Assembly: GCA_023133375.1 (NCBI GenBank) | Contig: JAGLWP010000002.1 | Span: 1 to 28,449, forward strand | Reading direction: 5' to 3' | Length of the DNA: 28,449 nucleotides | DNA from: Candidatus Pacearchaeota archaeon | Lineage (GTDB): Archaea > Nanobdellota > Nanobdellia > Pacearchaeales > GW2011-AR1 | Part shown: piece after piece, positions 15,142-22,418 of the stretch | How the letters are laid out: each line of letters opens with the position of its first letter | Position numbering within the stretch: position 1 is the first letter of the stretch | Notes under the pieces: generated by a model | Seen by the model: the letters and a program-made list of their open reading frames with translations, nothing else | Databases searched by the model: none | What the model was told of the DNA's origin: nothing | Made by a program: the position numbers and the translations under genes

Positions 15142-15624
15142 TCACCAAACCTCCACACCCTGAGCTCTTAATTTCTTTTTCTCACGCTCACTCATAGGTA
15201 TTTCATCATCACCATATACTCCCTCATCATCCCTAAGTTTTTCTCTTAATCTTGTTATCTTCCTATTAAGCTTATCCTTCTTATCTCGCTCAATATCTAT
15301 TTTTTTAAAAATACTCTTTTTTTCATTCTGTCTTTTTTGAGTAAATTCTTCATTTACTCTTGCTAAGAAATTGGGTTTAACCCAAAAATATTCACCTTCT
15401 TTAGACTTAAACCAAGCATTTCCTCCTGAATCTATATCATGCCCGCATGTATAATAAATTCTGCGGCCCTCAAACATTCTACCGTCTGATATTTTAATAT
15501 CATAATATTTCTTAAAATCTATGGGTTTATCTCCTAAAAGAAGTTTTTCTCTATCGTCTAGACAATAACAATCATCTCTCCCACAATGACAAGGAAAGTT
15601 TAATCTTTGATACAGTTCGTTCAT
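15142..15624 (-). CDS. Hypothetical protein with Cys cluster and coiled coil
   Basis: A 160-residue protein of unknown function. It has an N-terminal CHCGRDDCYC cluster (12-21) that could hold zinc, a beta-rich central domain (FEGRRIYYTCGHDIDSGG; EGEYFWVKPNFLARV), a basic coiled coil (about 94-132) and the C-terminal motif PMSEREKKKLRAQGVEVW shared with the small gene downstream. A TTTAAAAAAA stretch around 15640-15650 fits a TATA box for a leaderless start at 15624. The ribosomal operon upstream points the same way but ends 56 bases earlier, so this is likely a separate unit. Confidence 0.7.
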   Translation of the reverse strand: MNELYQRLNFPCHCGRDDCYCLDDREKLLLGDKPIDFKKYYDIKISDGRMFEGRRIYYTCGHDIDSGGNAWFKSKEGEYFWVKPNFLARVNEEFTQKRQNEKKSIFKKIDIERDKKDKLNRKITRLREKLRDDEGVYGDDEIPMSEREKKKLRAQGVEVW

Positions 15625-15680
15625 AATATTTTATATCTATTGTTTTTTTAAAGCTTAGGTAGGAAAATTATTTACATTAA

Positions 15681-16079
15681 TTACCTCTTACTACTCTGCC
15701 TCTTTTTTCTTGCCTTGCTGTCTCCGGGCTTACAAGTTTCTTTTCTTCTGACATCTGCAATCAGCATGTTTCTATCATAATCCAAAAAGGCATTTGTAAG
15801 TTCTTTAGATTTTGCAAACTCAGATATGGCCTTAGCCAACGCAAGTCTGGTCGCCTCCACCTGTCCTTTTTCTCCTCCTCCTCCAACATTTATTGCAACA
15901 TCAAATTTTATTTTTCCAAGAATACTTTCAGCAATTCTTAATGGTTCTTCAATCTTTAATTTATCAAATATTTGCAGATTTCTATAATCTTTTTTATTAA
16001 TTGTGATTTTTCCACCACCGTCAGTTAGAACAGCTCTTGCAATAGAAGTTTTCCTCTTTCCAGATACAAATATTTTCAT
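15681..16079 (-). CDS. rps9: 30S ribosomal protein uS9
   Basis: Archaeal uS9, 132 residues. Recognisable parts are the start VSGKRKTSIARAVLTDGGGK, the GGGGEKGQVEATRLALAKAI core that faces 16S rRNA, and the basic C-terminus ETCKPGDSKARKKRQSSKR, whose final arginine should reach the P-site. The start overlaps the uL13 stop by four bases (ATGA), showing translational coupling. It is the last gene of the eL18-uL13-uS9 operon, the usual archaeal order. The C-terminal sequence deviates slightly from the common QKSYR ending. Confidence 0.96.
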   Translation of the reverse strand: MKIFVSGKRKTSIARAVLTDGGGKITINKKDYRNLQIFDKLKIEEPLRIAESILGKIKFDVAINVGGGGEKGQVEATRLALAKAISEFAKSKELTNAFLDYDRNMLIADVRRKETCKPGDSKARKKRQSSKR

Positions 16080-16480
16080 TTGAATATCTCCTCTATCTTT
16101 AAAATTTTACTTTTGTTCGGAACCTTTGGCTTTCTTCCTGCTAAAATTTTTTTGGATTTTTCATATTCTTTCGGAACTCCAACATAACACTTAATTCTCT
16201 TAAACGCTTCTTTTCCTCTTCCCTTCCGATGGTTTGGCAACATACCTCGCACGGTTCTTTTCACTATTCTTTCACTTAATCTAGAAACTTTCGGCCCTTT
16301 TTGACCGCTTCCAACTTTACTTCTCTTTTTTTCAAAATCTTCTTTAATCTTCTTTTTATTTCCTGTAATTATTACTTGTTCACAGTTAATAATAACAATC
16401 TCTTCTCCTTTTAACAAATCCTTAGCTACAAAACTTGCGAGTCTTCCCAAAACTGCATTTTTACCGTCGATTATTTTCAT
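16076..16480 (-). CDS. rpl13: 50S ribosomal protein uL13
   Basis: Archaeal uL13, 134 residues. It opens with MKIIDGKNAVLGRLASFVAK, followed by the strand VIINCEQVIITGNKKK and the RTVRGMLPNHRKGRGKEAFK rRNA-binding segment typical of the family. It overlaps eL18 upstream and uS9 downstream by four bases each, so all three are coupled. No unusual insertions; length is normal for archaea. Confidence 0.96.
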   Translation of the reverse strand: MKIIDGKNAVLGRLASFVAKDLLKGEEIVIINCEQVIITGNKKKIKEDFEKKRSKVGSGQKGPKVSRLSERIVKRTVRGMLPNHRKGRGKEAFKRIKCYVGVPKEYEKSKKILAGRKPKVPNKSKILKIEEIFK

Positions 16481-16848
16481 TTTTTCAATACTTTTATATT
16501 CTTAGCTTGTGGATTTTTTTTAATTTCTTCAAGTATGTTTAAAAGTTCTACACCAGCATTTAATAATTTTTCTTTAGCTTTCTCAGAAAAGTTCAGCGAA
16601 ACAATTTTAATTTTTTTACTTACCTCTCCTTGGCTTAGAACTTTGCCAGGGATAACAATAGTTTCTCCTTCTTTTGATTCTTTATCTATCTCTTCAAGAT
16701 TAATATTTATCCTATTCCGTCTTGGCCCAGCCAACATACTTGCAACTTCGAGCCAATTCTCATTTTTTTTAGCAGCAATTATGGTCTTGACTAATTCTTG
16801 ATTATTTTTTTTCTGCAATTGTTTTTCAATTACTGTTTTTGTTTTCAT
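16477..16848 (-). CDS. rpl18e: 50S ribosomal protein eL18
   Basis: Archaeal/eukaryotic eL18 of about 123 residues, recognised from WLEVASMLAGPRRNRININL, the GETIVIPGKVLSQGEVSKKI core and the NAGVELLNILEEIKKNP C-terminal helix. An upstream TTG at 16860 is possible, but the ATG at 16848 gives the family's usual N-terminus. It is the first gene of the operon with uL13 and uS9. The tRNA-Leu gene upstream is in the same orientation; in haloarchaea the equivalent tRNA-Leu is cotranscribed with this operon. In most archaea rpoD lies upstream, but here it is 10 kb away. Confidence 0.94.
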   Translation of the reverse strand: MKTKTVIEKQLQKKNNQELVKTIIAAKKNENWLEVASMLAGPRRNRININLEEIDKESKEGETIVIPGKVLSQGEVSKKIKIVSLNFSEKAKEKLLNAGVELLNILEEIKKNPQAKNIKVLKK

Positions 16849-16936
16849 TTTATTTAGCAAGAAGTATTAACTTCCCACTATGCTTGCGCTCGCAGGTGAA
16901 AATTCGAATAATTATTAATTTATAAAACTATTGTTA

Positions 16937-17020
16937 TGCGGAAGCCAGGATTCGAACCTGAGTAAGCACTAAGCTAACGCGCCCTTAACGCGTCCCGTTT
17001 GACCACTCCGGCACTTCCGC
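16937..17020 (-). tRNA. tRNA-Leu (anticodon AAG)
   Basis: An 84-nt class II tRNA. The acceptor stem GCGGAAG pairs with CTTCCGC and is followed by discriminator A; no CCA is encoded. The D arm is nearly identical to that of the other tRNA-Leu at 28127. Anticodon stem ACGCG/CGCGT pairs fully around the loop TTAAGGG, giving anticodon AAG (complement of 16984-16986) for CUU. A long variable arm and the GGTTCGAATCC T loop support leucine identity. Adenosine at position 34 is unexpected in archaea, where GAG is the norm. No intron. It lies just upstream of the eL18 operon in the same direction. Confidence 0.95.
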
Positions 17021-17132
17021 CGAGCAGGTTCGCGAAGACTTGTATATTAATAACGAGCGAGCCTGCGAGCCTAGTCCTATTAGAAATATACTATATAAAA
17101 AGTTTTATAAACAAAGATGTTGAGGTAATTTT

Positions 17133-17246
<114 letters not shown>

Positions 17247-17258
17247 TTTAATTTTATA

Positions 17259-17477
17259 CTATATTCCCTTTTGTAACCTGTAAAGAACTTTTTGAATCCG
17301 TGCACTACTAACTTCGCTTGGTTCTTTACGAAAACAACCCAAGTAAGAATGAGGCGAGCGCTCATAAGGAGATTTAAAATTATCAAATTTTTCTACAACT
17401 TTTTTTGCTCGAACATATTTCCTATGGCTCCATAATTGTGTTCTAAACTCCTTCACAAAATCAGATAAGCTTTTCAT
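17259..17477 (-). CDS. Small basic hypothetical protein
   Basis: A 72-residue basic protein (MKSLSDFVKEFRTQLWSHRK and on) with no recognised family. It is mostly helical, with a central SPYERSPHSYLGCFRK segment and a C-terminal VSSARIQKVLYRLQKGI helix; the charge would suit nucleic-acid binding. Support for it being real comes from its promoter: a TATA box at 17499-17508, shared with the divergent rnp4 gene, lies 22-31 bases before the ATG. It converges on the 5S rRNA gene with 12 bases between. Confidence 0.65.
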   Translation of the reverse strand: MKSLSDFVKEFRTQLWSHRKYVRAKKVVEKFDNFKSPYERSPHSYLGCFRKEPSEVSSARIQKVLYRLQKGI

Positions 17478-17498
17478 TTTCTAGGGAACATCAAGAAC

Positions 17499-17508
17499 TT
17501 TTTAAAGA
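17499..17508. promoter_or_regulatory. Bidirectional TATA box shared by two divergent genes
   Basis: CTTTTTAAAG reads CTTTAAAAAG on the other strand, so the element is nearly symmetrical. It lies 20-29 bases before the rnp4 ATG (17528) and 22-31 bases before the opposite ATG (17477). With only 50 bases between the start codons there is no room for two separate boxes. Confidence 0.65.
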
Positions 17509-17527
17509 TTTATTCATTCTATCAATC

Positions 17528-17785
17528 ATGAAAAAACCATCAAAAACAGAAGCAAAAAAAGAAATCAAAGAATTCTTTTCAAATATTAAAGACAAAACTC
17601 CAAAACAAATTAAAAAAATAAAAAAATTGGCAATGAAGAATAATATTGCTCTAGGCAATCTAAGAAAAAAGTTTTGCAAAAAATGTTTTTTTCCTTATAA
17701 AAATCCAAAAATAAGAATTAAAAATAATACAAAATCAGTGACTTGTGAAAATTGTGGTTATGTTGTAAGATGGAGAATTAAATGA
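17528..17785 (+). CDS. rnp4: RNase P protein component 4 (Rpp21/Rpr2 family)
   Basis: Protein subunit of archaeal RNase P, which removes tRNA 5' leaders. Of its 85 residues, the N-terminal half is helical and basic, including a KKIKKLAMKNNIALGNLRKK helix. The C-terminal half is the zinc ribbon: FCKKC (49-53) and TCENCG (72-77) supply cysteines 50, 53, 73 and 76, with the RIRIK-type strand between. It ends by overlapping the deacetylase gene by four bases (ATGA). It shares a TATA box with the divergent small gene. It is somewhat short for the family but has every key residue. Confidence 0.88.
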   Translation: MKKPSKTEAKKEIKEFFSNIKDKTPKQIKKIKKLAMKNNIALGNLRKKFCKKCFFPYKNPKIRIKNNTKSVTCENCGYVVRWRIK

Positions 17786-18405
17786 AAAGGATAGGAAACC
17801 TATATTTTCATGGAGGTAGAAATAAAAGACAAATTGCCCTGACTTTTGATGATGGCCCTTCTGAAGAAACTGAAAAAATTTTAGATTTATTAAAAAAATA
17901 TAATGCAAAAGCGACTTTTTTTGTCTGGGGAGAAAGAATTAAAGGGCGTGAAAAAATAATTGAAAGAATGATTAAGGAAGAACATGAAATTGGAAATCAT
18001 TCGTATGAACATAAAAGATTAGCATTTAAATCAAAAGATTATATAGAAAAAGATTTGAAAAAATTAGATGAAAAATTATCTCAATTTAATATTAAAACAA
18101 ATTTATTTCGTCCCCCTAAATTATCAATGTTTTATAACTTATTTAGGGTCTGTAAAAAATTAGAAAAGAAAATAATTATTTGTGATGTGATATCTCATGA
18201 TTGGAAAAAACCTGGAATTGAAAAGATAGTAAATAAAATCCTAAGAAAAACAAAAAATGGTTCTATAATTAATTTTCATGATTATATTGAAGGAGTTGGT
18301 TCTAATAAAGATATTCCCGCAATAATTGAACAAATTTTTCCAAAACTAAAAGATAATTATAGATTTGTTACAGTTAGTGAATTATTGGATTTTAACTCTT
18401 CTTAA
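17782..18405 (+). CDS. NodB-type polysaccharide deacetylase-like protein
   Basis: A 207-residue carbohydrate esterase family 4 domain with its motifs intact: TFDDGP (21-26, catalytic base and metal Asp), HSYEH (73-77, metal histidines), FRPP (109-112), DVISHDW (135-141) and NFHDY (164-168). It has no signal peptide or membrane helix, so it acts in the cytoplasm or leaves by another route. The substrate is probably an N-acetylated sugar; archaea lack peptidoglycan, so a glycolipid or glycan precursor is more likely. It is translationally coupled to rnp4. Its 3' end overlaps the convergent rpoN by 14 bases. Confidence 0.9.
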   Translation: MKRIGNLYFHGGRNKRQIALTFDDGPSEETEKILDLLKKYNAKATFFVWGERIKGREKIIERMIKEEHEIGNHSYEHKRLAFKSKDYIEKDLKKLDEKLSQFNIKTNLFRPPKLSMFYNLFRVCKKLEKKIIICDVISHDWKKPGIEKIVNKILRKTKNGSIINFHDYIEGVGSNKDIPAIIEQIFPKLKDNYRFVTVSELLDFNSS

Positions 18406-18589
18406 ATTTTCCAACAAGTTCAATTAAATCTTCTTGCCCGAGAAACATAGATCTGCAACAAGGTCTTTCCAAGCCTAGTTCATCAAGTACTTTTTTTGGT
18501 TTTTCTCCTTGTCCTATTCTTCTTTTATATTCCTCCCACAAATGACCTATGGGTTTTCCACAGCTAAAGCATCTAACAGGAATTATCAT
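18392..18589 (-). CDS. rpoN: DNA-directed RNA polymerase subunit N (Rpo10)
   Basis: The small zinc-binding RNA polymerase subunit equivalent to eukaryotic Rpb10, 65 residues. It starts MIIPVRCFSCGKPIGHLWEE, and the second pair CC (44-45) in RPCCRSMF completes the Cys7/Cys10/Cys44/Cys45 zinc site. The polymerase assembly segment FLGQEDLIELV follows. A TTTTATAA element around 18612-18619 lies about 25 bases before the ATG. In many archaea it follows uS9 in the ribosomal cluster; here it is separated from it by 2.3 kb. Confidence 0.96.
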   Translation of the reverse strand: MIIPVRCFSCGKPIGHLWEEYKRRIGQGEKPKKVLDELGLERPCCRSMFLGQEDLIELVGKFKKS

Positions 18590-18671
18590 TTAATTAATTT
18601 TAATTCTTTGTTTATAAAACTTGTTAATCCAGCATAATTAAGTTTAAATAGGAGTATAGGGCGTGAATAAT

Positions 18672-19343
18672 ATGGAACTAATAATTCAACTCAAAGATGT
18701 TTACAAAGATTATGTGATGGGGAATTCTGTAGTTAAGGCTGTTTGCAATGTTAATCTTGATATTAGAAAAGGAGATTTTATTGCAATCATTGGTCCTTCT
18801 GGTTCTGGGAAATCAACAATGATGAATTTAGTTGGAGCATTAGATATTGCAACAAGAGGGGATATTTTTTTAGATAATATTAATATAGAGCATGTGCAAG
18901 AATCAGAATTAGCTCAGATTCGCGGGGAAAAAATAGGGTTTGTATTTCAGACGTTTAATCTAATTCCCACACTTACAGCAATAGAGAATATTGCACTCCC
19001 AATGATTTTTCAAGGAATTAGTAAAGAAGAAAGAATGAAGAAGGCAGAAGAAATACTTGAGCAAGTTAAATTAATGCATAGGAGGAATCATTTCCCAAAT
19101 GAACTTTCTGGGGGGGAAAGACAAAGGGTTGCAATTGGAAGAGCATTAGCGAATAATCCTGAGGTTATTTTGGCAGATGAACCTACTGGGAACTTGGATA
19201 CAAAAACAGGAAAAACAGCGTTGGAAATACTTAAAAAGCTCAATAAGCAAGGTAAAACCATTATAATGGTAACTCATAATTTGGAAATGGCAAAATATGC
19301 CAACAAAGTTATTAAATTAAAGGATGGAAAAATTGTAAAATGA
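18672..19343 (+). CDS. ABC transporter ATP-binding protein (MacB/LolD type)
   Basis: ATPase subunit of a MacB/FtsX-type exporter, about 223 residues. Walker A is GPSGSGKS (41-48), the Q-loop VFQTFNLIP, the signature LSGGERQ and Walker B VILADEPTG; the H-loop histidine is in MVTHN. The family drives mechanotransmission or efflux rather than import. It heads a tightly packed operon with an extracellular-domain protein and the permease. I chose the ATG at 18672 because TTTAAATA at 18643-18650 lies 22-29 bases upstream; a GTG at 18663 would be too close. Confidence 0.95.
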   Translation: MELIIQLKDVYKDYVMGNSVVKAVCNVNLDIRKGDFIAIIGPSGSGKSTMMNLVGALDIATRGDIFLDNINIEHVQESELAQIRGEKIGFVFQTFNLIPTLTAIENIALPMIFQGISKEERMKKAEEILEQVKLMHRRNHFPNELSGGERQRVAIGRALANNPEVILADEPTGNLDTKTGKTALEILKKLNKQGKTIIMVTHNLEMAKYANKVIKLKDGKIVK

Positions 19344-20200
19344 AATTCAAAGGATTAATAATCGCAGGCATAATCTTAATACAACTTTTTTCCGTTGTTA
19401 GTGCTTTAACAATAAGTTCTGTTTCAAGTAATCCAACAGAAGTTGCGCCTGGCGAAGAAGTAAGATTAATAATAGAAATTGAAAATAATCTTGGAGAAGA
19501 TGTTGAAAATGTTGTTGTAAGTTTAGATTTGGAAGATAGCCCTTTTGCACCTTATAGATGTTCAAGTCAAGTAATAATAGAAGAGATAGATGACGATGAT
19601 GAAGAGGATGCAAAGTTTGATTTGATTACTAATTCAGGTGCAAAGTCTGGGGTGTATAAAATTCCTGTAAAAATTTCTTATGGAGATGACGATGAAAGTG
19701 AAGGATTAATAAGTTTGATAATCAATGCTAAACCAGAGTTGTATATTTCTATTGAAGATGGAATGTTGATTAAAGGAAGAAATAATGAATTAATAATAAA
19801 AATTGTTAATTCTGGTTTAGGAGATGCAGGATTTTTAAGTTTAAAATTAGGTAGTATTTTAGGAATTAAAATATTAGGTTCTGATAATACTTATATCGGG
19901 AACATAGATAGTGATGATTTTGACACCGCAGAATTTGACATATCTATAAATGAAAATGTTCAATCATCAATTTCTCTTCCTGTTGAAATAACTTATAGAA
20001 ATTCAAGAAATGAAGAAATTACAGAAAATAAAAATTTAGTTTTGAAGATTTATTCTGAAGAAGAAGCAATTGAATTAGGGTTGATTAAAAAAAATAATAG
20101 TTTAATTTATGTTGGAGTTGGTATGATTTTAATTCTTAGTTATGTTGTTTATAGAAATGTTAAAAAAAGGAAAAGGAAGAAAAAAAGACTAGGAGGATAA
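19340..20200 (+). CDS. Secreted membrane-anchored protein with CARDB/COG1361-like domains
   Basis: A 286-residue protein with an N-terminal signal sequence (LIIAGIILIQLFSVVSA, cleavage likely after residue 22), two extracellular beta-sandwich domains and a C-terminal membrane helix near 253-270 followed by a strongly basic tail. The repeats begin ISSVSSNPTEVAPGEEVRLI and LYISIEDGMLIKGRNNELII, in the manner of CARDB/COG1361 S-layer-type domains. Encoded between the ABC ATPase and permease, with overlap to the former, it probably takes the place of the periplasmic adaptor of MacAB systems. That role is inferred from position. A strong AGGAGG at 20191 near its end serves the next gene. Confidence 0.82.
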   Translation: MKFKGLIIAGIILIQLFSVVSALTISSVSSNPTEVAPGEEVRLIIEIENNLGEDVENVVVSLDLEDSPFAPYRCSSQVIIEEIDDDDEEDAKFDLITNSGAKSGVYKIPVKISYGDDDESEGLISLIINAKPELYISIEDGMLIKGRNNELIIKIVNSGLGDAGFLSLKLGSILGIKILGSDNTYIGNIDSDDFDTAEFDISINENVQSSISLPVEITYRNSRNEEITENKNLVLKIYSEEEAIELGLIKKNNSLIYVGVGMILILSYVVYRNVKKRKRKKKRLGG

Positions 20201-21409
20201 ATGAAAGACTATTTCTTTTTAGCATTAAAGAACATTAAAAGAAGAAAATTAAGAAGCTGGCTTACAATAATTGGGATTCTTATTGGAATCGCTGCGATTG
20301 TGGCTTTAATTTCTATATCTCAAGGAATGGAAGACACCATCAATGAGCAATTTGAAAAAATGGGAACTAATAAGATTATTATAATGCCTGGGGGGGAAAT
20401 AGAAGGGATACCTGGTATGATGAGTGGAATGATGGCAGAATACCTAACAGAAGATGATGTAGAAACAATAGAGAAAGCAAAAGGAGTTGAAATTGTTTCT
20501 CCGATAATAGCAAAAGTATCAAAGGTGGAGTATAGTAAAGAAAAAGCATATACTTTTATTTATGCCTGGTCTATGGATAAAAGAAAAGAAATTTGGGAAG
20601 ATATGATGGAAATAGCACAGGGAAGAGATTTAGAAGAAAAAGATAAACACTGTGTTGTGGTAGGAGATGATATAAATGATTTGTTTGATAAGGAAGTAAA
20701 GATTGGTTCTAAGTTAGAAATAGAAAATGAATCATTTAGAGTTGTAGGAATTTTAAAACCAACAGGGGGAAGAGATAATGATTTGGCTGTGTATATGGAA
20801 TTAAAGATAGCTCAGGAGCTTTTTGATACTAATGAATTTATGACCATATACGTGCAAATCAAAGATGGATTTGAGCCCACACAAGTTGGCGAAAATATTA
20901 AAAAAGAATTGAGGAAGGCAAAAGATGAAAAAGAAGGAGAAGAAAGTTTTTCAATACAAACTTCTGAGCAGATGTTAGAAGCATTTGGTATTGTTTTAAA
21001 TGTTATAAGAGTAGTTTTAATTGGGATTGCATCTATATCTTTATTTGTAGGAGGAGTAGGCACAATGAATACTATGTATACTTCAGTATTAGAGAGAACT
21101 AAAGAGATAGGAACTATGAAAGCAGTGGGCGCTAAAAACTCTGATATTCTTCTCATATTTTTATTTGAGTCTGGCTTATATGGTTTGATTGGCGGAGCTG
21201 TGGGTATTGTTTTAGGTTTAGGTATTAGTAAAGGAGCGGAATTGCTTGCTTCTCCATATCTTGGTGCAGGAATTTTCAAAGTATCGATGGCGTGGTGGTT
21301 AATTTTAGGAGCCCTACTTTTCTCTTTTGTCGTCGGTACTATCTCTGGGGTGTTGCCAGCAATGCAAGCAGCTCGGTTAAAACCAGCAGAAGCCTTGAGG
21401 CATGAGTAA
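20201..21409 (+). CDS. ABC transporter permease (MacB/FtsX family)
   Basis: Permease of the exporter, 402 residues. The first membrane helix follows FLALKNIKRRKLRSWLTIIG. A large extracellular MacB-type domain runs from about 45 to 260. Three further helices follow, containing IGIASISLFVGGVGTMNTMY and ERTKEIGTMKAVGA, the FtsX-domain hallmarks; the end is AARLKPAEALRHE. A clear ribosome-binding site, AGGAGG (20191-20196), precedes the ATG by four bases, unusual in this mostly leaderless window. It directly abuts the stop of the upstream secreted protein. Confidence 0.94.
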   Translation: MKDYFFLALKNIKRRKLRSWLTIIGILIGIAAIVALISISQGMEDTINEQFEKMGTNKIIIMPGGEIEGIPGMMSGMMAEYLTEDDVETIEKAKGVEIVSPIIAKVSKVEYSKEKAYTFIYAWSMDKRKEIWEDMMEIAQGRDLEEKDKHCVVVGDDINDLFDKEVKIGSKLEIENESFRVVGILKPTGGRDNDLAVYMELKIAQELFDTNEFMTIYVQIKDGFEPTQVGENIKKELRKAKDEKEGEESFSIQTSEQMLEAFGIVLNVIRVVLIGIASISLFVGGVGTMNTMYTSVLERTKEIGTMKAVGAKNSDILLIFLFESGLYGLIGGAVGIVLGLGISKGAELLASPYLGAGIFKVSMAWWLILGALLFSFVVGTISGVLPAMQAARLKPAEALRHE

Positions 21410-21492
21410 AATGAAAATACTTTTTCTAAATAAGAGAGTTCCATCATAAAAATTTAATTAATGTTCTTACCTCATAAATAATGAATAAAAAG

Positions 21493-21527
21493 TTCTTAAA
21501 AAAGATAAAAGTAAGTATTTTTAAGAA
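21493..21527. promoter_or_regulatory. 10-bp inverted repeat upstream of a small-gene operon
   Basis: TTCTTAAAAA (21493-21502) and TTTTTAAGAA (21518-21527) are perfect inverted copies 15 bases apart. They lie about 70-100 bases before the ATG at 21595, whose TATA-like TTTATAAAAA is near 21564-21573. They could be an operator or the terminator of the upstream permease operon. Confidence 0.4.
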
Positions 21528-21594
21528 AGACTAAAGACTTATATAGTTAAAGATATTATACTATTTATAAAAACTACATAATTTAGGAACTAAG

Positions 21595-21999
21595 ATGGAC
21601 GATGAAATAGAAAAAAAGTTGTTTACCGACGAAAAAGAGGAAGAAAACATAGATGAAATTGTAGATAAATTCATAAAAATTGGTAAGGTGACATTTGATG
21701 GAAAAACCATCTTAAATCCAGAATTAAATAAAAGATTAAACAGAGAAGAGATTCTTGGAGTGCAAATTGTTGGAAAAATACTGGCGAGTATGATAAGAAA
21801 AGAAATAAAACCACAAATTACCATTAAGGAACTATTTGAATGGAATAAATTGATTATTCCTAATGATCAGGTAATGGCTAGAGTTAATGATTTGATAAAA
21901 AAAGGGATTATAGTTAGAATGAAAAGAGGCATTTTTCAAGCAAGACCTTATTATATTAAATATTTTATTGGAGGAATAATAGAAAAATATAAGCTATAA
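21595..21999 (+). CDS. Hypothetical protein with winged-helix-like C-terminus
   Basis: A 134-residue protein that is very acidic at its start (MDDEIEKKLFTDEKEEENID). The middle and end (NREEILGVQIVGKILASMIR; ITIKELFEWNKL; QVMARVNDLIKKGIIVRMKR, GIFQARPYYI) look like a winged helix-turn-helix, with the wing at IIVRMKRGIFQ. No named family. It starts a unit of at least three genes: the next ATG follows its stop by two bases and also begins MDDE. Function unknown; DNA binding possible. Confidence 0.65.
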   Translation: MDDEIEKKLFTDEKEEENIDEIVDKFIKIGKVTFDGKTILNPELNKRLNREEILGVQIVGKILASMIRKEIKPQITIKELFEWNKLIIPNDQVMARVNDLIKKGIIVRMKRGIFQARPYYIKYFIGGIIEKYKL

Positions 22000-22001
22000 A
22001 A

Positions 22002-22418
22002 ATGGATGATGAAGAAATAAAAGAAGTAGATGAATTGGATGAGATTTTTGTTAACAAAAATATTCCCATAAATAAAAAATTACTTGTAGAGATATTGAAA
22101 TCCTTTGTAACTATTGATGAAGAAGGAATGATTGATTTCAAAGAAGACTATGAAAAACTAAGTTATTGGAAAAAAATTTTAATCTACTTATTGTGTAAGA
22201 AGGCTCTAACTTCAAGAAAAATCATAGATAAAGAATACGCCAATCCAAAAGAGATTAGTGAAAATGCTATGATTGGGGAATCTGCTGCCAAAAAAATTTC
22301 GAATAATGAAACAATTAAGAGGTTAACTAAAAAAACAAAAGAGGGTTATTTTATCCAAAATTATAATTTAAAAAAGATTAAAGATATTATTTTGGGAAAA
22401 GAAGAAAATGAAAATTAA
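22002..22418 (+). CDS. Hypothetical protein, helical, second in operon
   Basis: A 138-residue soluble protein with an acidic N-terminus (MDDEEIKEVDELDEIF) and helical remainder (INKKLLVEILKSFVTI; YWKKILIYLLCKKALTSRKI). The NPKEISENAMIGESAAKKIS segment resembles a helix-turn-helix. Together with the gene before it, which begins the same way, it may form a regulatory pair; that is inference. Its end overlaps the start of the secreted protein gene by 11 bases. Family not recognised. Confidence 0.65.
   Translation: MDDEEIKEVDELDEIFVNKNIPINKKLLVEILKSFVTIDEEGMIDFKEDYEKLSYWKKILIYLLCKKALTSRKIIDKEYANPKEISENAMIGESAAKKISNNETIKRLTKKTKEGYFIQNYNLKKIKDIILGKEENEN

Noticed and set aside
16937..17020. Anticodon TAA for the tRNA-Leu
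   Set aside because: Shifting the loop by one base leaves only three of five stem pairs; the AAG reading keeps all five and aligns with the tRNA at 28127.
20812..21447. Long reverse-strand frame of 211 codons
   Set aside because: It lies wholly opposite the well-supported MacB permease, has low-complexity composition and no recognisable motif.
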